DNA of 60,479 nt from Dethiobacter sp. (GTDB lineage: Bacteria; Bacillota; Dethiobacteria; DTU022; UBA8154). Positions 24,729 through 34,886 of this stretch are shown in pieces. The first letter of the stretch is position 1, and each line of letters opens with the position of its first letter. Location: assembly GCA_020725665.1 (NCBI GenBank), contig DYEO01000074.1, positions 1 through 60,479 on the forward strand. The letters run 5' to 3'. The notes under the pieces are model-generated. The model was given only the letters and a program-made list of their open reading frames with translations, did not search any database and was not told the DNA's origin. The position numbers and the translations under genes were made by a program.

Positions 24729-26117
24729 TTATACGTTTAAAGATTCTTCAGACGATATTTTAAGCTCTTGATACTTACCCTTGGTTGCCAGTGATAATAC
24801 ATAATAAAGAATAAATGTTAAAGGTAACGTTATTATGGAGGGTGAAGGAACTACGTTAGTTTTCCAGAATATTATACCTACTAACACTGATATAATAAAA
24901 GTAACAAAGCTTAAAGGGTTGTAGTTTTTAACACTCGTAAGAGGAAAATCCAAGGGAAGTTTTTGTTGATAGCGATAAAAGTAGTCAGCCATACAGATGG
25001 TAGCTGCCGAACAAAGCGTCACTGCAGCATACCCGGCAACTGATTCAATACTTTCCAACAAGCCAACCCCCAGAAATAGCAATCCAAGAAGATTAATTAC
25101 AACCACCCATATTTTTCTTCCCGGTTCCCAGTTAAACATTACAGAGAAAAAATTAGCCAGGTTGACTGAGGGTAAATAAGCGTTTATATATTGCACATTG
25201 AGCTGCCAGGTCAGAACAATTAAAACGCCGAACCATCCCAGGACATATACATAGGGAATGGAAGGTAAAAAAGCAAGTTGCCCTGCTTCCGCACCAAAAG
25301 CAGGAGTTAGTTTAACCATTAATGGAAAAACCAACAGTATTCCGGTGATTGGAACTACAATGTGGGAAAGTAAACCCTGGAAAATAGCAATTCCGTATGT
25401 TGCACTGGCTTTCGAAACAATGAAACGCCCAAAATTTCCGGCCGTAATAGCCCAGAGGCCTACTGCAAATAATGACCAATCCAATGCTGCGCCAAATCCT
25501 CCCGGTATTACCGGATTCGCAAGGGCCTCAAAAGCTTGAGCCATGGAATGAGGTTCTACTACATAGAATTGGATCAATAAGTAAATCGTCGCAATAACAC
25601 CAACAGGTAAAGCAACATAGTTCCAGAAAGCCAATGCACGATGGCCAAATAAAGGAACCAATATAAAAAGGGGAAGTAATATTAAATAGTACCACCATAT
25701 ATTTATATCGTACATATGCTGTATACACACGGCCATCCAGTGTGTTTCCATTGCCCAAAAAGTAATGAAAAGCCACGTTGCCAGTAAAGAGGGTAAGAAT
25801 GATCCTTTATGCCCCCATCCAAACATCCTGGCAATCATGTCAAAGGAATACCGACATTTCCAGGACAAATAGCCAAAAAACATCGTGAATATTATGAAAA
25901 CAATGTAAGCAACTATTGATGCCAGCATGCCTAATCGAACACCTGCAAAAGCCGCACTTAAACTCCCCACAGCCAGATAATACATGCACAATGGAATAGA
26001 TAGCATTGCAAAGTGCGACAACCATGAGTTTTGATAATAAAATGGGGTTTTCTTTAAAGCATAGTCCTCCATTATTTCCTCCATAGTTGCCTTGGTGGAG
26101 GATTCAGCGCTTACCAT
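24729..26117 (-). CDS. NCS1-family permease (purine/cytosine/hydantoin type)
   Basis: The 462-aa integral membrane protein has about 12 hydrophobic segments. The N-terminus YALKKTPFYYQNSWLSHFAM and the following VGSLSAAFAGVRLGM region fit the NCS1 cation-symporter family, which carries cytosine, purines, allantoin or hydantoins. It probably imports the substrate of the neighbouring enzymes. ATG 26117 follows GGGAG. It is the last gene of a minus-strand operon with the molybdopterin oxidoreductase and the flavin reductase. A second NCS1 permease is at 56663. Confidence 0.8.
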   Translation of the reverse strand: MVSAESSTKATMEEIMEDYALKKTPFYYQNSWLSHFAMLSIPLCMYYLAVGSLSAAFAGVRLGMLASIVAYIVFIIFTMFFGYLSWKCRYSFDMIARMFGWGHKGSFLPSLLATWLFITFWAMETHWMAVCIQHMYDINIWWYYLILLPLFILVPLFGHRALAFWNYVALPVGVIATIYLLIQFYVVEPHSMAQAFEALANPVIPGGFGAALDWSLFAVGLWAITAGNFGRFIVSKASATYGIAIFQGLLSHIVVPITGILLVFPLMVKLTPAFGAEAGQLAFLPSIPYVYVLGWFGVLIVLTWQLNVQYINAYLPSVNLANFFSVMFNWEPGRKIWVVVINLLGLLFLGVGLLESIESVAGYAAVTLCSAATICMADYFYRYQQKLPLDFPLTSVKNYNPLSFVTFIISVLVGIIFWKTNVVPSPSIITLPLTFILYYVLSLATKGKYQELKISSEESLNV

Positions 26118-26229
26118 AAGAAACTCACTCCCTTTTAATTAAAATATTGGCACTATTAACAAGTGAGGCAATATTTACATGATGGCTCACCTCCCGGCAT
26201 GGGAAACTCTCAAATCGGACAGTCACAAA

Positions 26230-28446
26230 TTATTCTGGGCATTCTCTTTCTACGTTTGCAGGCTCAATCCTACAAAGGGTGCTTCGCGGCCAACCACCAC
26301 TTAAGGGATCACAAACACGATCATCATTATCAATAAGCACGTTCACATTTGACTGCCACAAGCCTCCCAGGGAAGGTTCTTTAAGATCATATTCGGGAAA
26401 CCACCAACCATGTTGCGCATGGACAACATCAGGGAGAAGCCCTTCCTTTAAGCTGCATTTTTGCACAATCCTGCCCAGCTTTGTTTCAATAGCCACCCAA
26501 TCGCCGCCTTTAATTCCATATTTTTCGGCTGTTTCAGGATTTATCTCGACGAGGGGGTCTGGATGAAGCTTTCTCAGGCTAGGCAACTGGCGGTGTTCAG
26601 AATGATAAAAAGGCATAAATCGCCCACCGCTAATTAAAACAAGTGGAAAATTTATATCCGGCTCAGCTTTTGCATCGTGGCTTTCCGGAGGTTCATGATA
26701 GACGGGAAGGGGAGCGAACCCCATTTTTTCAAAAACAGTAGAGTAAAGCTCTACTTTTCGCGTGGGAGTGGCAAAACCCATCTGTTTGTAATCTTGATAA
26801 GTAGCCTTTTGAAAATCAAAACTTTTTTCCTGCATAAATTGTTTAAATGTAACGCCTAGACCCTTAAGCCTCAGATCGTACGCATCTTCCAGACTCTCAG
26901 CAGGCCAGTACTTTGCCTGGCCTACCCGGATACCCATCTCGCGCCAGAAGTCATAGTCGTTTCGGCGGTCATAACTGCCTGGTATGGAAGAAGGCAGGGC
27001 TTGCTCGCTGGCCACCAGGAAACCGGAAATGCCGTAACCATTCCAAAGGTATGGTCGTTCCAACCATGATGCAGCGGGCAGTACATAATCGGCCAGCATG
27101 GCGGTAGGTGTGAGGAAAAAGTCCATGGCCACGTGGAGATCGACCTTTTTTAAGGCCTGGTAAACCAGTTTCACATTAGTCATGGTTAATAAGGGGTTAC
27201 TGGAAACGGTAAAAAATGCTTTTATCGGATAAGGCTTCTCATCTACCATGGCCCTGTAGACACTAGGGGCATGCGCTAGGTTGCTATCAACCGACGCGGC
27301 TCCCGCTTTACCCCAGACTTCTTTTACCGTTTCCTGTATAGTGTCGTAACCGGTCCAGGATAAAAGCTTATATTTATCGGCCCCAATCTGCATTGCTTTT
27401 TTTTCAGGCGGTATTATTTCGGCACGTTCCTCCTCCTGTTCCAGCCGGGCATTCTTGTAAGGCCCCGGGATATAGTCACCGCCAGGGATATCAAGATTGC
27501 CCGTTATGGCGGGAAGCATAAACCTGGCTCTTAGTGTTTGCACCGCGGCGGAACCGTGATCAATGGCCTCACCGGAAAAAGTAACGGCCGGCTTGGCCGT
27601 GGCATATATTTTAGCTGCTTCTCTTATTTTGGCCGCTTCCACGCCGGTCACCGCCGCGGCCCATTCCGGAGTATAAGGTTTGACATGATCCACCAGCAGA
27701 TCAAACCCATAGCACCATTTTGTTACAAATTCTTCGTCATACAGTCTTTCCGTAACGATGACGTGAAGTATAGCCAGTAACAAAGCGAGATCCGTTCCGG
27801 GTTGAACCTGGAGAAAGAGGTCGGCCTTCCCGGCAAGCCTGGTACGCCTGGGGTCCACGACAATCAATTTGGCCCCTTTTCCCTGGGCTCTTTCAAAGCT
27901 GCGAATAGTGGGAGGATAGGAATGCTCATTTACACCGATTAACAGAATCGCTTTTGTCAGACCAGGGCGTGCAAAAGGCCAGGGCATCCATCCAATCATG
28001 GCGTTGCTTACCGCTAAAGTAGGCCCGTAGCAGATGGTGGTGGCCCCAATAAGGTTTCCGCCCACTAAGTTTAAAAAACGGCTTCGATACTCGTCACATG
28101 TCCTGCCGGTACCACGGGCACTGGCAATGGTTTTTCCACCAAACTTGTCGACCAATTCACTAAGTGATCTACCGATCTCTTCCAAGGCCTGTTCCCAGGA
28201 AATTTTTTCCCAGCTGTTATCACCCCGTTTACCGGTTCTCTTGAGCGGATAATTTAAGCGGTCAGGGTGATAAAACCATTCTTTTGCCGCTTTCCTTCTT
28301 GGGCAAGCTCGAGTAATCGGAGCATAAAGATCGGCACTGGGAAAATCTTCGTCTGGCTCCAATTTTACAAGGTGGTCACCTTCCACGTGAACCGCCACGC
28401 GGCAATGGGCATGACACCACATACAAACAGCTTTTTTAATTTGCAC
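26230..28446 (-). CDS. Molybdopterin oxidoreductase (DMSO reductase family) with [4Fe-4S] site
   Basis: The 738-aa protein starts with a [4Fe-4S] motif using C8, C11, C15 and C48 (CMWCHAHC and ACPRR). The bis-MGD domains follow: GTGRTCDEYRSRF, a likely metal-ligand cysteine in TTICYGP near residue 145, VVDPRRTRLA near 200, LPAASWLERP near 445, and the C-terminal cap domain with VEINPETAEKYGIKGGDWV. No twin-arginine signal is present, so it acts in the cytoplasm. The substrate is unknown. The GTG start at 28446 follows GAGGGATT. Its position between an NCS1 permease and an OYE-type reductase suggests reduction or hydroxylation of an imported heterocycle. Confidence 0.85.
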   Translation of the reverse strand: MQIKKAVCMWCHAHCRVAVHVEGDHLVKLEPDEDFPSADLYAPITRACPRRKAAKEWFYHPDRLNYPLKRTGKRGDNSWEKISWEQALEEIGRSLSELVDKFGGKTIASARGTGRTCDEYRSRFLNLVGGNLIGATTICYGPTLAVSNAMIGWMPWPFARPGLTKAILLIGVNEHSYPPTIRSFERAQGKGAKLIVVDPRRTRLAGKADLFLQVQPGTDLALLLAILHVIVTERLYDEEFVTKWCYGFDLLVDHVKPYTPEWAAAVTGVEAAKIREAAKIYATAKPAVTFSGEAIDHGSAAVQTLRARFMLPAITGNLDIPGGDYIPGPYKNARLEQEEERAEIIPPEKKAMQIGADKYKLLSWTGYDTIQETVKEVWGKAGAASVDSNLAHAPSVYRAMVDEKPYPIKAFFTVSSNPLLTMTNVKLVYQALKKVDLHVAMDFFLTPTAMLADYVLPAASWLERPYLWNGYGISGFLVASEQALPSSIPGSYDRRNDYDFWREMGIRVGQAKYWPAESLEDAYDLRLKGLGVTFKQFMQEKSFDFQKATYQDYKQMGFATPTRKVELYSTVFEKMGFAPLPVYHEPPESHDAKAEPDINFPLVLISGGRFMPFYHSEHRQLPSLRKLHPDPLVEINPETAEKYGIKGGDWVAIETKLGRIVQKCSLKEGLLPDVVHAQHGWWFPEYDLKEPSLGGLWQSNVNVLIDNDDRVCDPLSGGWPRSTLCRIEPANVERECPE

Positions 28447-28489
28447 TGTCTAATCCCTCACAAATGATATTTAGGGGGACAATAATTTA

Positions 28490-30451
28490 TTAAATAGACA
28501 ATGCAGCAATGTACCCCTCATGTATGGCATCAAATATTTTCCGCGGCTTTACACAATCACCTATTGTAGATATATTTACATCCGTTAGCGATGCCAACTC
28601 CTCAGCGAACCAGGTCTGGGGCAGTAAATCAATGCAAAATATAACATTGTCACCCAATACTTCTTCTTTTTTACCAAATCGATCGACGATTACGGCACCG
28701 TTCTTCTGAACAGCTTCGAGCCTCTTGCCGGTAAGCACCGTGAAGGGGTTCTTTGCAAACCTCTCCATAAAACCTCCAATGCTTGCCGGCCCAATATCAT
28801 TAATGTAACTGTCACGGCGACAAATACTTGTTACCTGTTTGCCCTGTTCTGTCAGATACAGAGCTGCTTCTAAACCAATCATTCCCGCACCCACAATAAT
28901 AATATTTTGTCCCAGTTGAAGATCACCGTTGAACAGTGCTAAAACATCGCTGACAATGGGTTCGTCAATACCCGGCAGATCAGGTTTGATTAATGTTCCC
29001 CCAACCGCAACAATTACCACATCAAAATCGCCTGCTGCGATAAATTGAGGTGTTACTTCCTGGAACTTAACTTCAATGTCTAATTTATCCATCTGCGCAG
29101 AAAGATATCTGATTAATAGCTTTAAATCAGCCTTGAAGTCCGGTACGGAGGCTTCGATAAGCGCCCCGCCTAGCTTCCGCTTTTCAAAGAGAGTTACATC
29201 ATGCCCCCTTAGCGCACAAACTCTTGCCGCCTCCATCCCCCCCGGACCACCGCCAATTACGGCGACCTTTTTCTTTTTTTCTGCCGGTACTATTTTTCGG
29301 GAGTCCTCTTTCCCCAGAGCGGCGTTTACAGTACACCTCACCGATTGAAAGAGGAAAAACGACCGATCCAAACAACCGTCATTACATCTTATACATGGAG
29401 CGATATCTTCCGGTTTACCCGCAAACGCTTTTTGGGGGAAGAAAGGATCGGCAAAAAGCGGCCTTCCCAAAGCAACAAAATCTGCACTACCCTTGGCTAA
29501 TAACTCTTCAGCCAGCTCAGGTGTGTTTAAAGAGCCGGAAGCAATTACTGGTATATTTACCACCTTTTTCACAGCCTCAGCGGCCCAAGCATTATGCGCA
29601 GCAGGAACGAACATGGGGCTTACCTGGTGGTGCATCGTGTGGTGATTGCCTCCGGAAAGATGAATAACATCAATTCCAAGTTTTTCTAAAGCTTTTGCCA
29701 CTTGGACGGTTTCCTCGATTGTAACCCCGTCCGGCTCATACTCGCTGCCGCTTAATCTAACTGATAACGGATAAGCAGGCCCTACTTTCTGTCTTATATT
29801 CCGAATTATTTCCAGTAAAAACCTCATTCTGTTTTCAAGCGAGCCACCGTACCAATCGGTACGTTTGTTGGTCCTGGGAGATAAAAAGTTTGTGATAAGG
29901 TAACCGTGGGCGCCATGCACTTCCACCATGTCAAAGCCGGCCCACTGTGCTCTGCGGGCTGCGTCGCCAAAAGCCTCGACGATCTCTTGAATTTCTTCAA
30001 ACGTAAGTTCTTCAGGAACAGCTCCACCCGTATTATGAAGTTCTTCCCATGGAACCCGTGAAGGAGCTTTTATCGGGGGTGTTCCTAAAAACTTTTGCCG
30101 GCCGCAATGTTCTATCTGTATCGCTGCTTTTGCTCCCATATCCTGGATTGATTGGGCTAACCATGCCAGCCCTGGAATATGTTCATTGTCGGCAATCCCG
30201 ATCTGGCATTGTGCCGATTTGCTTGCTTTGTCGTCAACCCAGGCGTAACCCACGATTATAAGGCCGGCGCCTCCCCTGGCCTGCTCACGGTAATACCGTA
30301 CCAACCGCTCCGTTACACTCCCATCTCTCCCTCCCATTCCTGTAGTCTGAGGGGCTTTAATTATTCTGTTTTTAATTTCCAGGGAGCCAAGTTTCCCTGG
30401 TTTAAACAAATGCGGATATTTAAGTTCTTCTTTGACAAATAGTTTTTCCAA
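28490..30451 (-). CDS. Old-Yellow-Enzyme-type NADH:flavin oxidoreductase with FAD/NAD domain
   Basis: The protein is 653 aa, of the 2,4-dienoyl-CoA reductase/trimethylamine dehydrogenase type. An FMN TIM barrel covers about 1-350 (LGSLEIKNRIIKAPQTTGMG, VHGAHGYLITNFLSPRTNKR). The cysteine cluster CIRCNDGC plus a later C binds [4Fe-4S]. Two dinucleotide folds follow: VAVIGGGPGGMEAARVCALR near 395 and IIIVGAGMIGLEAALYLTEQ. It reduces an activated C=C bond, likely in a ring product or enoyl compound. TTG 30451 is eight bases after GAGGAGG. It is the first gene of the minus arm, divergent from hyuAB. Confidence 0.87.
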   Translation of the reverse strand: MEKLFVKEELKYPHLFKPGKLGSLEIKNRIIKAPQTTGMGGRDGSVTERLVRYYREQARGGAGLIIVGYAWVDDKASKSAQCQIGIADNEHIPGLAWLAQSIQDMGAKAAIQIEHCGRQKFLGTPPIKAPSRVPWEELHNTGGAVPEELTFEEIQEIVEAFGDAARRAQWAGFDMVEVHGAHGYLITNFLSPRTNKRTDWYGGSLENRMRFLLEIIRNIRQKVGPAYPLSVRLSGSEYEPDGVTIEETVQVAKALEKLGIDVIHLSGGNHHTMHHQVSPMFVPAAHNAWAAEAVKKVVNIPVIASGSLNTPELAEELLAKGSADFVALGRPLFADPFFPQKAFAGKPEDIAPCIRCNDGCLDRSFFLFQSVRCTVNAALGKEDSRKIVPAEKKKKVAVIGGGPGGMEAARVCALRGHDVTLFEKRKLGGALIEASVPDFKADLKLLIRYLSAQMDKLDIEVKFQEVTPQFIAAGDFDVVIVAVGGTLIKPDLPGIDEPIVSDVLALFNGDLQLGQNIIIVGAGMIGLEAALYLTEQGKQVTSICRRDSYINDIGPASIGGFMERFAKNPFTVLTGKRLEAVQKNGAVIVDRFGKKEEVLGDNVIFCIDLLPQTWFAEELASLTDVNISTIGDCVKPRKIFDAIHEGYIAALSI

Positions 30452-30903
30452 TTTTAAAAACCTCCTCAAATTAAATTTTTTAATATTATAACAAGTGCCC
30501 CATTCTTCTTATATAGGAAAATATTCCACTATTTTTGGAATAGTGAGCGGACTAAATATTTAATGCCATTTTTTTTACACTGCCGCTGTCCAGGCCAAGC
30601 CAGGCCTTATATTGGCATGCAAATGATATAAATTTAAACTTTTAAAAAATAGGACTATTCCTAGGAAATCCTACCTCTACCTTAACTGTTGTTTTGCCTT
30701 TAATATATTGACAACTTAAAGTTTCGTCTGAATAAATTTTTAATTTATGTTAGTGAGTTTATTCCAGCTCGGGGAGGTGGTCGAAAGATGGCCTGATTAT
30801 CCAGTGCTTCTGCCAATTAGTTTTTCAATGTCAATCCGGCAAGACTTTTTGCTAAAACGAAGTCAGGTAGAAAACCCAATATTTCACTGGAGGTGGCAGT
30901 TAA
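30452..30903. promoter_or_regulatory. Divergent regulatory region with repeated GGAATAG half-sites
   Basis: This 452-base AT-rich gap separates the minus arm from the plus hydantoinase arm. It contains a hairpin CACTATT-tttgg-AATAGTG (30527-30545), GGAA-N4-TTCC (30516-30527), and a further ACTATTCC at 30654-30661 that is the reverse complement of GGAATAGT at 30538-30545. A TTGACA at about 30707 may be a -35 element for the plus arm. These symmetric sites are candidate operators for the nearby response regulator. No gene was found here. Confidence 0.45.
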
Positions 30904-32979
30904 ATGAAATATGTTATTGGAGTAGATGTGGGAGGAACGTTTACCGATCTTGTTTGCCTGGACGAAGAAGGTAATTCAATCGTAGCCAAGACTCCTTCAA
31001 CACCGGATGACTCTTCTATAGGAGTAATCAATGGTCTTGGCAAAATAGCCGAATTACTTGATAAAGACTTAAATTGGCTTTTGAAAAATACAAACCGTAT
31101 AACCCATGGGACTACGGTAAGTACTAACACGGTTCTTACCTGGACCGGGGCAAAAGTAGGTTTGCTCTGCACGAAGGGTTTTCGGGATATATTGGGAATT
31201 CGCTTTGGCATCAGGGAACACCCCTATGATTTCACCGTTCCTCAGCCGGAAGCTTTATGTCCAAGATATTTACGCGTTCCCGTAGAAGAGAGAATCAATT
31301 GGAATGGCGAAGTGATAATTCCGCTGAACGAAGACGATGTCCGGAAAGCTTGTAAATATTTTAGAGAACAGGGAGTCGAAGCTGTTGCCGTTTGTTTCTT
31401 ATGGTCTTTTAAAAATGCATCCCACGAGAGGCGTGCTGTAGAAATTTGTCGGGAAGAACTTCCCCATGTTTATGTATGTGGCTCCTTTGCAATACAGCCC
31501 GAAATTCGTGAGTATTGGCGCATGAGTACGACAGTGATCAACGCCTATGTTGGGCCTAACCTCTCCAAATATATCAAACACCTGGCAAGTTCTCTAAAAG
31601 AATCCGGTTTTACTGGAGAATTGTTAATTACGCAATCCAATGCCGGTGTTATTTTCCCTGAAGTGGCTGTGGAACAGGCCGTACGGACTGTCCTCTCCGG
31701 TCCTGCTTGTGCCCCTGCCGCAGCAGCCTTTGTGGGAAAAGCGTTGGATCTTAAAAATGTTATAACCATTGATATGGGTGGAACCAGTTTTGACATCTGT
31801 TTAATCAAAGATGGTAAACCAACTATGTCTCTGGAGAGTGCTGTCGGTGGCGTTTATCATATGAAGCTCCCGCTTGTTGACGTGCGTACTATTGGCTCCG
31901 GGGGAGGCAGTATCGGTTGGCTGGATTCCTTAAATGTTTTACACATGGGGCCTCTCAGTGCAGGAGCCGAGCCTGGGCCGGCTTGTTATGGAAAAGGCGG
32001 AGAAGAACCAACTTGCACCGATGCTGATCTGCTGTTGGGATATCTTAATCCCGACTATTACCTGGGAGGGGAAATGAAACTTTACCCCGAGATTGCCTAT
32101 AAAGCTGTTAAGGAGAAAATAGCAGATCCTTTAAAGATGGATGTAACAGAAGCGGCGTGGTCAATGAGGAACATCATAGACCACAACATGGTTGACGGTA
32201 TATCTATAGTTTCCGTGCAGCGCGGTGAAGACCCAAGAAAGTACACTTTTATAGTTGGCGGAGGGGCCGGTCCTGTCCATGCAGCCAGTCTTGCCAGGGT
32301 ATTGGGGATAAAGAAAATACTTGTTCCCAAGACTTCTTCTGTTTTTTGTGCGCTGGGCGGTGTTATTGCAGACGTCCGCCATGACTTTGTCAAGTCCATA
32401 ACCAGCAGGACTAGTTCTGTAGATATTAATATGATCAATGATGCTTATATGGAAATGAAAGAGACAGGCGATCATTACTTAAGTAAAGAAGGCATACCTC
32501 CACAAGAAAGGTACTATAAAAGATCTGTTGATATGCGCTATAAAGGTCAGTATCACGAATTGGAGGTACCCGTTCCTGACGGCGAGATCAATGAAAAAGT
32601 GCTCAAAGCGCTGGTTGAAGATTTTCATCAAATCCATGAATCCCTTTACTCTTACAGAGACGTAACAGATACGGAAATGATCAATTTAAGACTCGCCGCT
32701 TATGGGAAAGTATATACCCCACCGCTTAAAGAACAGCCATTTGTAAGTACAGATGTCAGCAAGCATTTTAAAGGCAAAAGGGATGTCTTTTTCAAGGAAA
32801 GCGGAGGGTTTGTGCCCACCTCGATTTACGACGGTGATTCGATGGAAACGGGAAATATGGTGGAAGGGCCGGCCATTATTGAGGTTAAAACGTCTACGAT
32901 TGTTGTGCCGCCAAATGCCACTGTGACTGTAACCCCGTTTGATAGTTTCTTAATCGAGCTGCAGGATGATACCGAATAG
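30904..32979 (+). CDS. Hydantoinase A / oxoprolinase alpha-subunit family protein (second set)
   Basis: The 691-aa protein has the same order as the minus-strand homologue: VIGVDVGGTFTDLVCLDEEG, THGTTVSTNTVLTWTGAKVG, ITIDMGGTSFDICLI near residue 290 and IGSGGGSIGWLDSLN near 335. It would activate a cyclic amide or related carbonyl using ATP. ATG 30904 follows CTGGAGGTGG. It heads the plus-strand arm with hyuB and an acyl-CoA synthetase. Its differences from the minus copy along the whole length suggest an old paralogue rather than a fresh duplication. Confidence 0.87.
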   Translation: MKYVIGVDVGGTFTDLVCLDEEGNSIVAKTPSTPDDSSIGVINGLGKIAELLDKDLNWLLKNTNRITHGTTVSTNTVLTWTGAKVGLLCTKGFRDILGIRFGIREHPYDFTVPQPEALCPRYLRVPVEERINWNGEVIIPLNEDDVRKACKYFREQGVEAVAVCFLWSFKNASHERRAVEICREELPHVYVCGSFAIQPEIREYWRMSTTVINAYVGPNLSKYIKHLASSLKESGFTGELLITQSNAGVIFPEVAVEQAVRTVLSGPACAPAAAAFVGKALDLKNVITIDMGGTSFDICLIKDGKPTMSLESAVGGVYHMKLPLVDVRTIGSGGGSIGWLDSLNVLHMGPLSAGAEPGPACYGKGGEEPTCTDADLLLGYLNPDYYLGGEMKLYPEIAYKAVKEKIADPLKMDVTEAAWSMRNIIDHNMVDGISIVSVQRGEDPRKYTFIVGGGAGPVHAASLARVLGIKKILVPKTSSVFCALGGVIADVRHDFVKSITSRTSSVDINMINDAYMEMKETGDHYLSKEGIPPQERYYKRSVDMRYKGQYHELEVPVPDGEINEKVLKALVEDFHQIHESLYSYRDVTDTEMINLRLAAYGKVYTPPLKEQPFVSTDVSKHFKGKRDVFFKESGGFVPTSIYDGDSMETGNMVEGPAIIEVKTSTIVVPPNATVTVTPFDSFLIELQDDTE

Positions 32980-33031
32980 TAAGGTCATATAGCGGTCAAT
33001 TATATTACATTTACACAGGGAGGTTAATAAA

Positions 33032-34810
33032 ATGACGGAGGCTTATAAGCTTAAGGTAAAACCGGTTGATTTTGCAGTGCTGAAATCTGCAGTATTCACG
33101 ATCGCTAGAGAAATGGGTTTAAATATGGAAAGAACTGCCAGAGCGCCTATCTACTTCTCTGCTCATGATTTTTGTACATCCATTATTACACTCGACGGCG
33201 AGCTGGTTTCGTTAGCCGAGTATATTCCCGTCCTGGTTGGAGCAACTCCTTTTGCTGTAAAGTCCGTAACGAAATATTTTGGCGGAGATATAAATGAAGG
33301 AGATGTCTTCCTGGTCAATGATCCCTATACGCTGGATGGTGGGAATCAACTGGCGGACTGGTGTATCGTGTATCCGGTCTTTTATAAAGGGGCTCAAGTA
33401 TTGTGGATAGCTAACAAAGCCCATCAGCAGGATACCGGGGGAGGGGTTCCGGGGGGTTACAATCCCAATGCTCTGGATATCTATGCGGAAGGTTTAAGGA
33501 TTCCACCGGTAAGGATCTTTAAAAACAACGAAGAAATAAAAGACGTGGTTAACTTAATTATGACCAATGTGCGTATTCCGGATATGCAGCACAGCGATCT
33601 TCTCTCCATGATCGGCGCCGCAAGGGTTGCGGAGAAACGATTGAGAGCCCTCATAGACGACTATGGCAAAGATTTATTTGAGCTTTTTCTCGATGACCTG
33701 CTTACTTATGGGGAGTTCTTAATCCGGGAGGAGATATCCAAAATCCCAAACGGTACGTACAGAAGTGAAATTACGGGGAGAGAAGGCGCTTCTCCCATAG
33801 TATGTGAGATTACGATTGACGGCAGTGAAATGACTGTTGATTTGAGCAAAAGCGGCCCCATGAGTAAGGAATATATAAACAGCCCTATTGCCAACACATA
33901 TAGTGCCGTTTATCAGGCTATATTGCAATCGATCGGTAAAAAATTAGAAATTCGCTGTGGAGGATGTTACCGTCCCGTTAAGATTAAAACAAAGCCGGGT
34001 ACAATTGCCCATGCCACATTCCCAGTTACTCACGGCAATTGTACCAATTACATTGCCAAGCAAATTATCGAGGCTGTTTGGTCTGCGCTGGCCCAGGTCA
34101 TCCCGGAACAAGTTCCTGCAGGGTGGGGTTCCATACCATACTGGATTTTTAGCGGCATGGATCCCCGGCGTGGTGAGGGTTATGGTTCTCCCGACTTCCA
34201 GGCCTGTGCCACCGGTGCAGGTGCTGTATGGGGCGTGGATGGCTGGTCCACGAACGGACCTGTAATCTGCAGCGGTACTTTATGGTACCCGGAGATAGAA
34301 GTAGTGGAAGGCCTCTATCCTATCTTTTGGGAAAGATGGGAGTGGGCCCAGGATTCTGGTGCTCCAGGAAAATGGCGTGGAGGTTTGGGAGTACACAACG
34401 AATGGGTAGTTGATTCCGGTTCCGAGCCTGTCTTTTTAGGCTATGGGGCGGATCCCTTCGATTACGTGCCTGCACCCGCTATTGCAGGGGGTAAAATGCC
34501 TTCACCCAATCGTAAAGAGCTGCAATTTGCCAACGGGGAACGGGCCGGCAATGAAGATGTCCGTAACGCCAAGTTCTACATTTTGCAAAATGGTGATCGG
34601 GCAATAGATTTCAGCCAGGGAGGTTGTGGTGTCGGTGATCCTCTCGAACGTGATCCGGAATTGGTGGGGAAAGATGTTCGGGATGAGGTAGTTTCTTTAG
34701 AAAGTGCCTTCAATGATTACGGAGTAGTGATAAAGCCTGTTAACTTGGAAGTTGATATTCAGGAAACAAAGAAACTGAGGGAGAAGTTAAAAAAAGAACG
34801 TCCTGCATAA
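33032..34810 (+). CDS. Hydantoinase B / oxoprolinase beta-subunit family protein (second set)
   Basis: The protein is 592 aa. Family markers are ARAPIYFSAHDFCTSIITLD near residue 35, VNDPYTLDGGNQLADWCIVY near 97, HQQDTGGGVPGGYNPNALDI near 131 and the C-terminal QGGCGVGDPLERDP loop. It forms the partner subunit of the HyuA just upstream. AGGGAGGTTAATAAA precedes the ATG. Compared with the minus-strand HyuB, the conserved NDPY region carries a different metal-loop context, so the two enzymes may use different substrates. Confidence 0.86.
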   Translation: MTEAYKLKVKPVDFAVLKSAVFTIAREMGLNMERTARAPIYFSAHDFCTSIITLDGELVSLAEYIPVLVGATPFAVKSVTKYFGGDINEGDVFLVNDPYTLDGGNQLADWCIVYPVFYKGAQVLWIANKAHQQDTGGGVPGGYNPNALDIYAEGLRIPPVRIFKNNEEIKDVVNLIMTNVRIPDMQHSDLLSMIGAARVAEKRLRALIDDYGKDLFELFLDDLLTYGEFLIREEISKIPNGTYRSEITGREGASPIVCEITIDGSEMTVDLSKSGPMSKEYINSPIANTYSAVYQAILQSIGKKLEIRCGGCYRPVKIKTKPGTIAHATFPVTHGNCTNYIAKQIIEAVWSALAQVIPEQVPAGWGSIPYWIFSGMDPRRGEGYGSPDFQACATGAGAVWGVDGWSTNGPVICSGTLWYPEIEVVEGLYPIFWERWEWAQDSGAPGKWRGGLGVHNEWVVDSGSEPVFLGYGADPFDYVPAPAIAGGKMPSPNRKELQFANGERAGNEDVRNAKFYILQNGDRAIDFSQGGCGVGDPLERDPELVGKDVRDEVVSLESAFNDYGVVIKPVNLEVDIQETKKLREKLKKERPA

Positions 34811-34886
34811 ATAAGCATGAATGTATTAAACACAACAGGAAATGCAATCCTTTATTGCAGTTTATTTGCAGGGAGGGAGAAACAGA

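Noticed and set aside
30601..30640. Sigma-54 promoter before the plus hydantoinase arm
   Set aside because: TTGGCATGCAAATGATA has the -24 half only; the -12 TTGCW is missing at the right distance.
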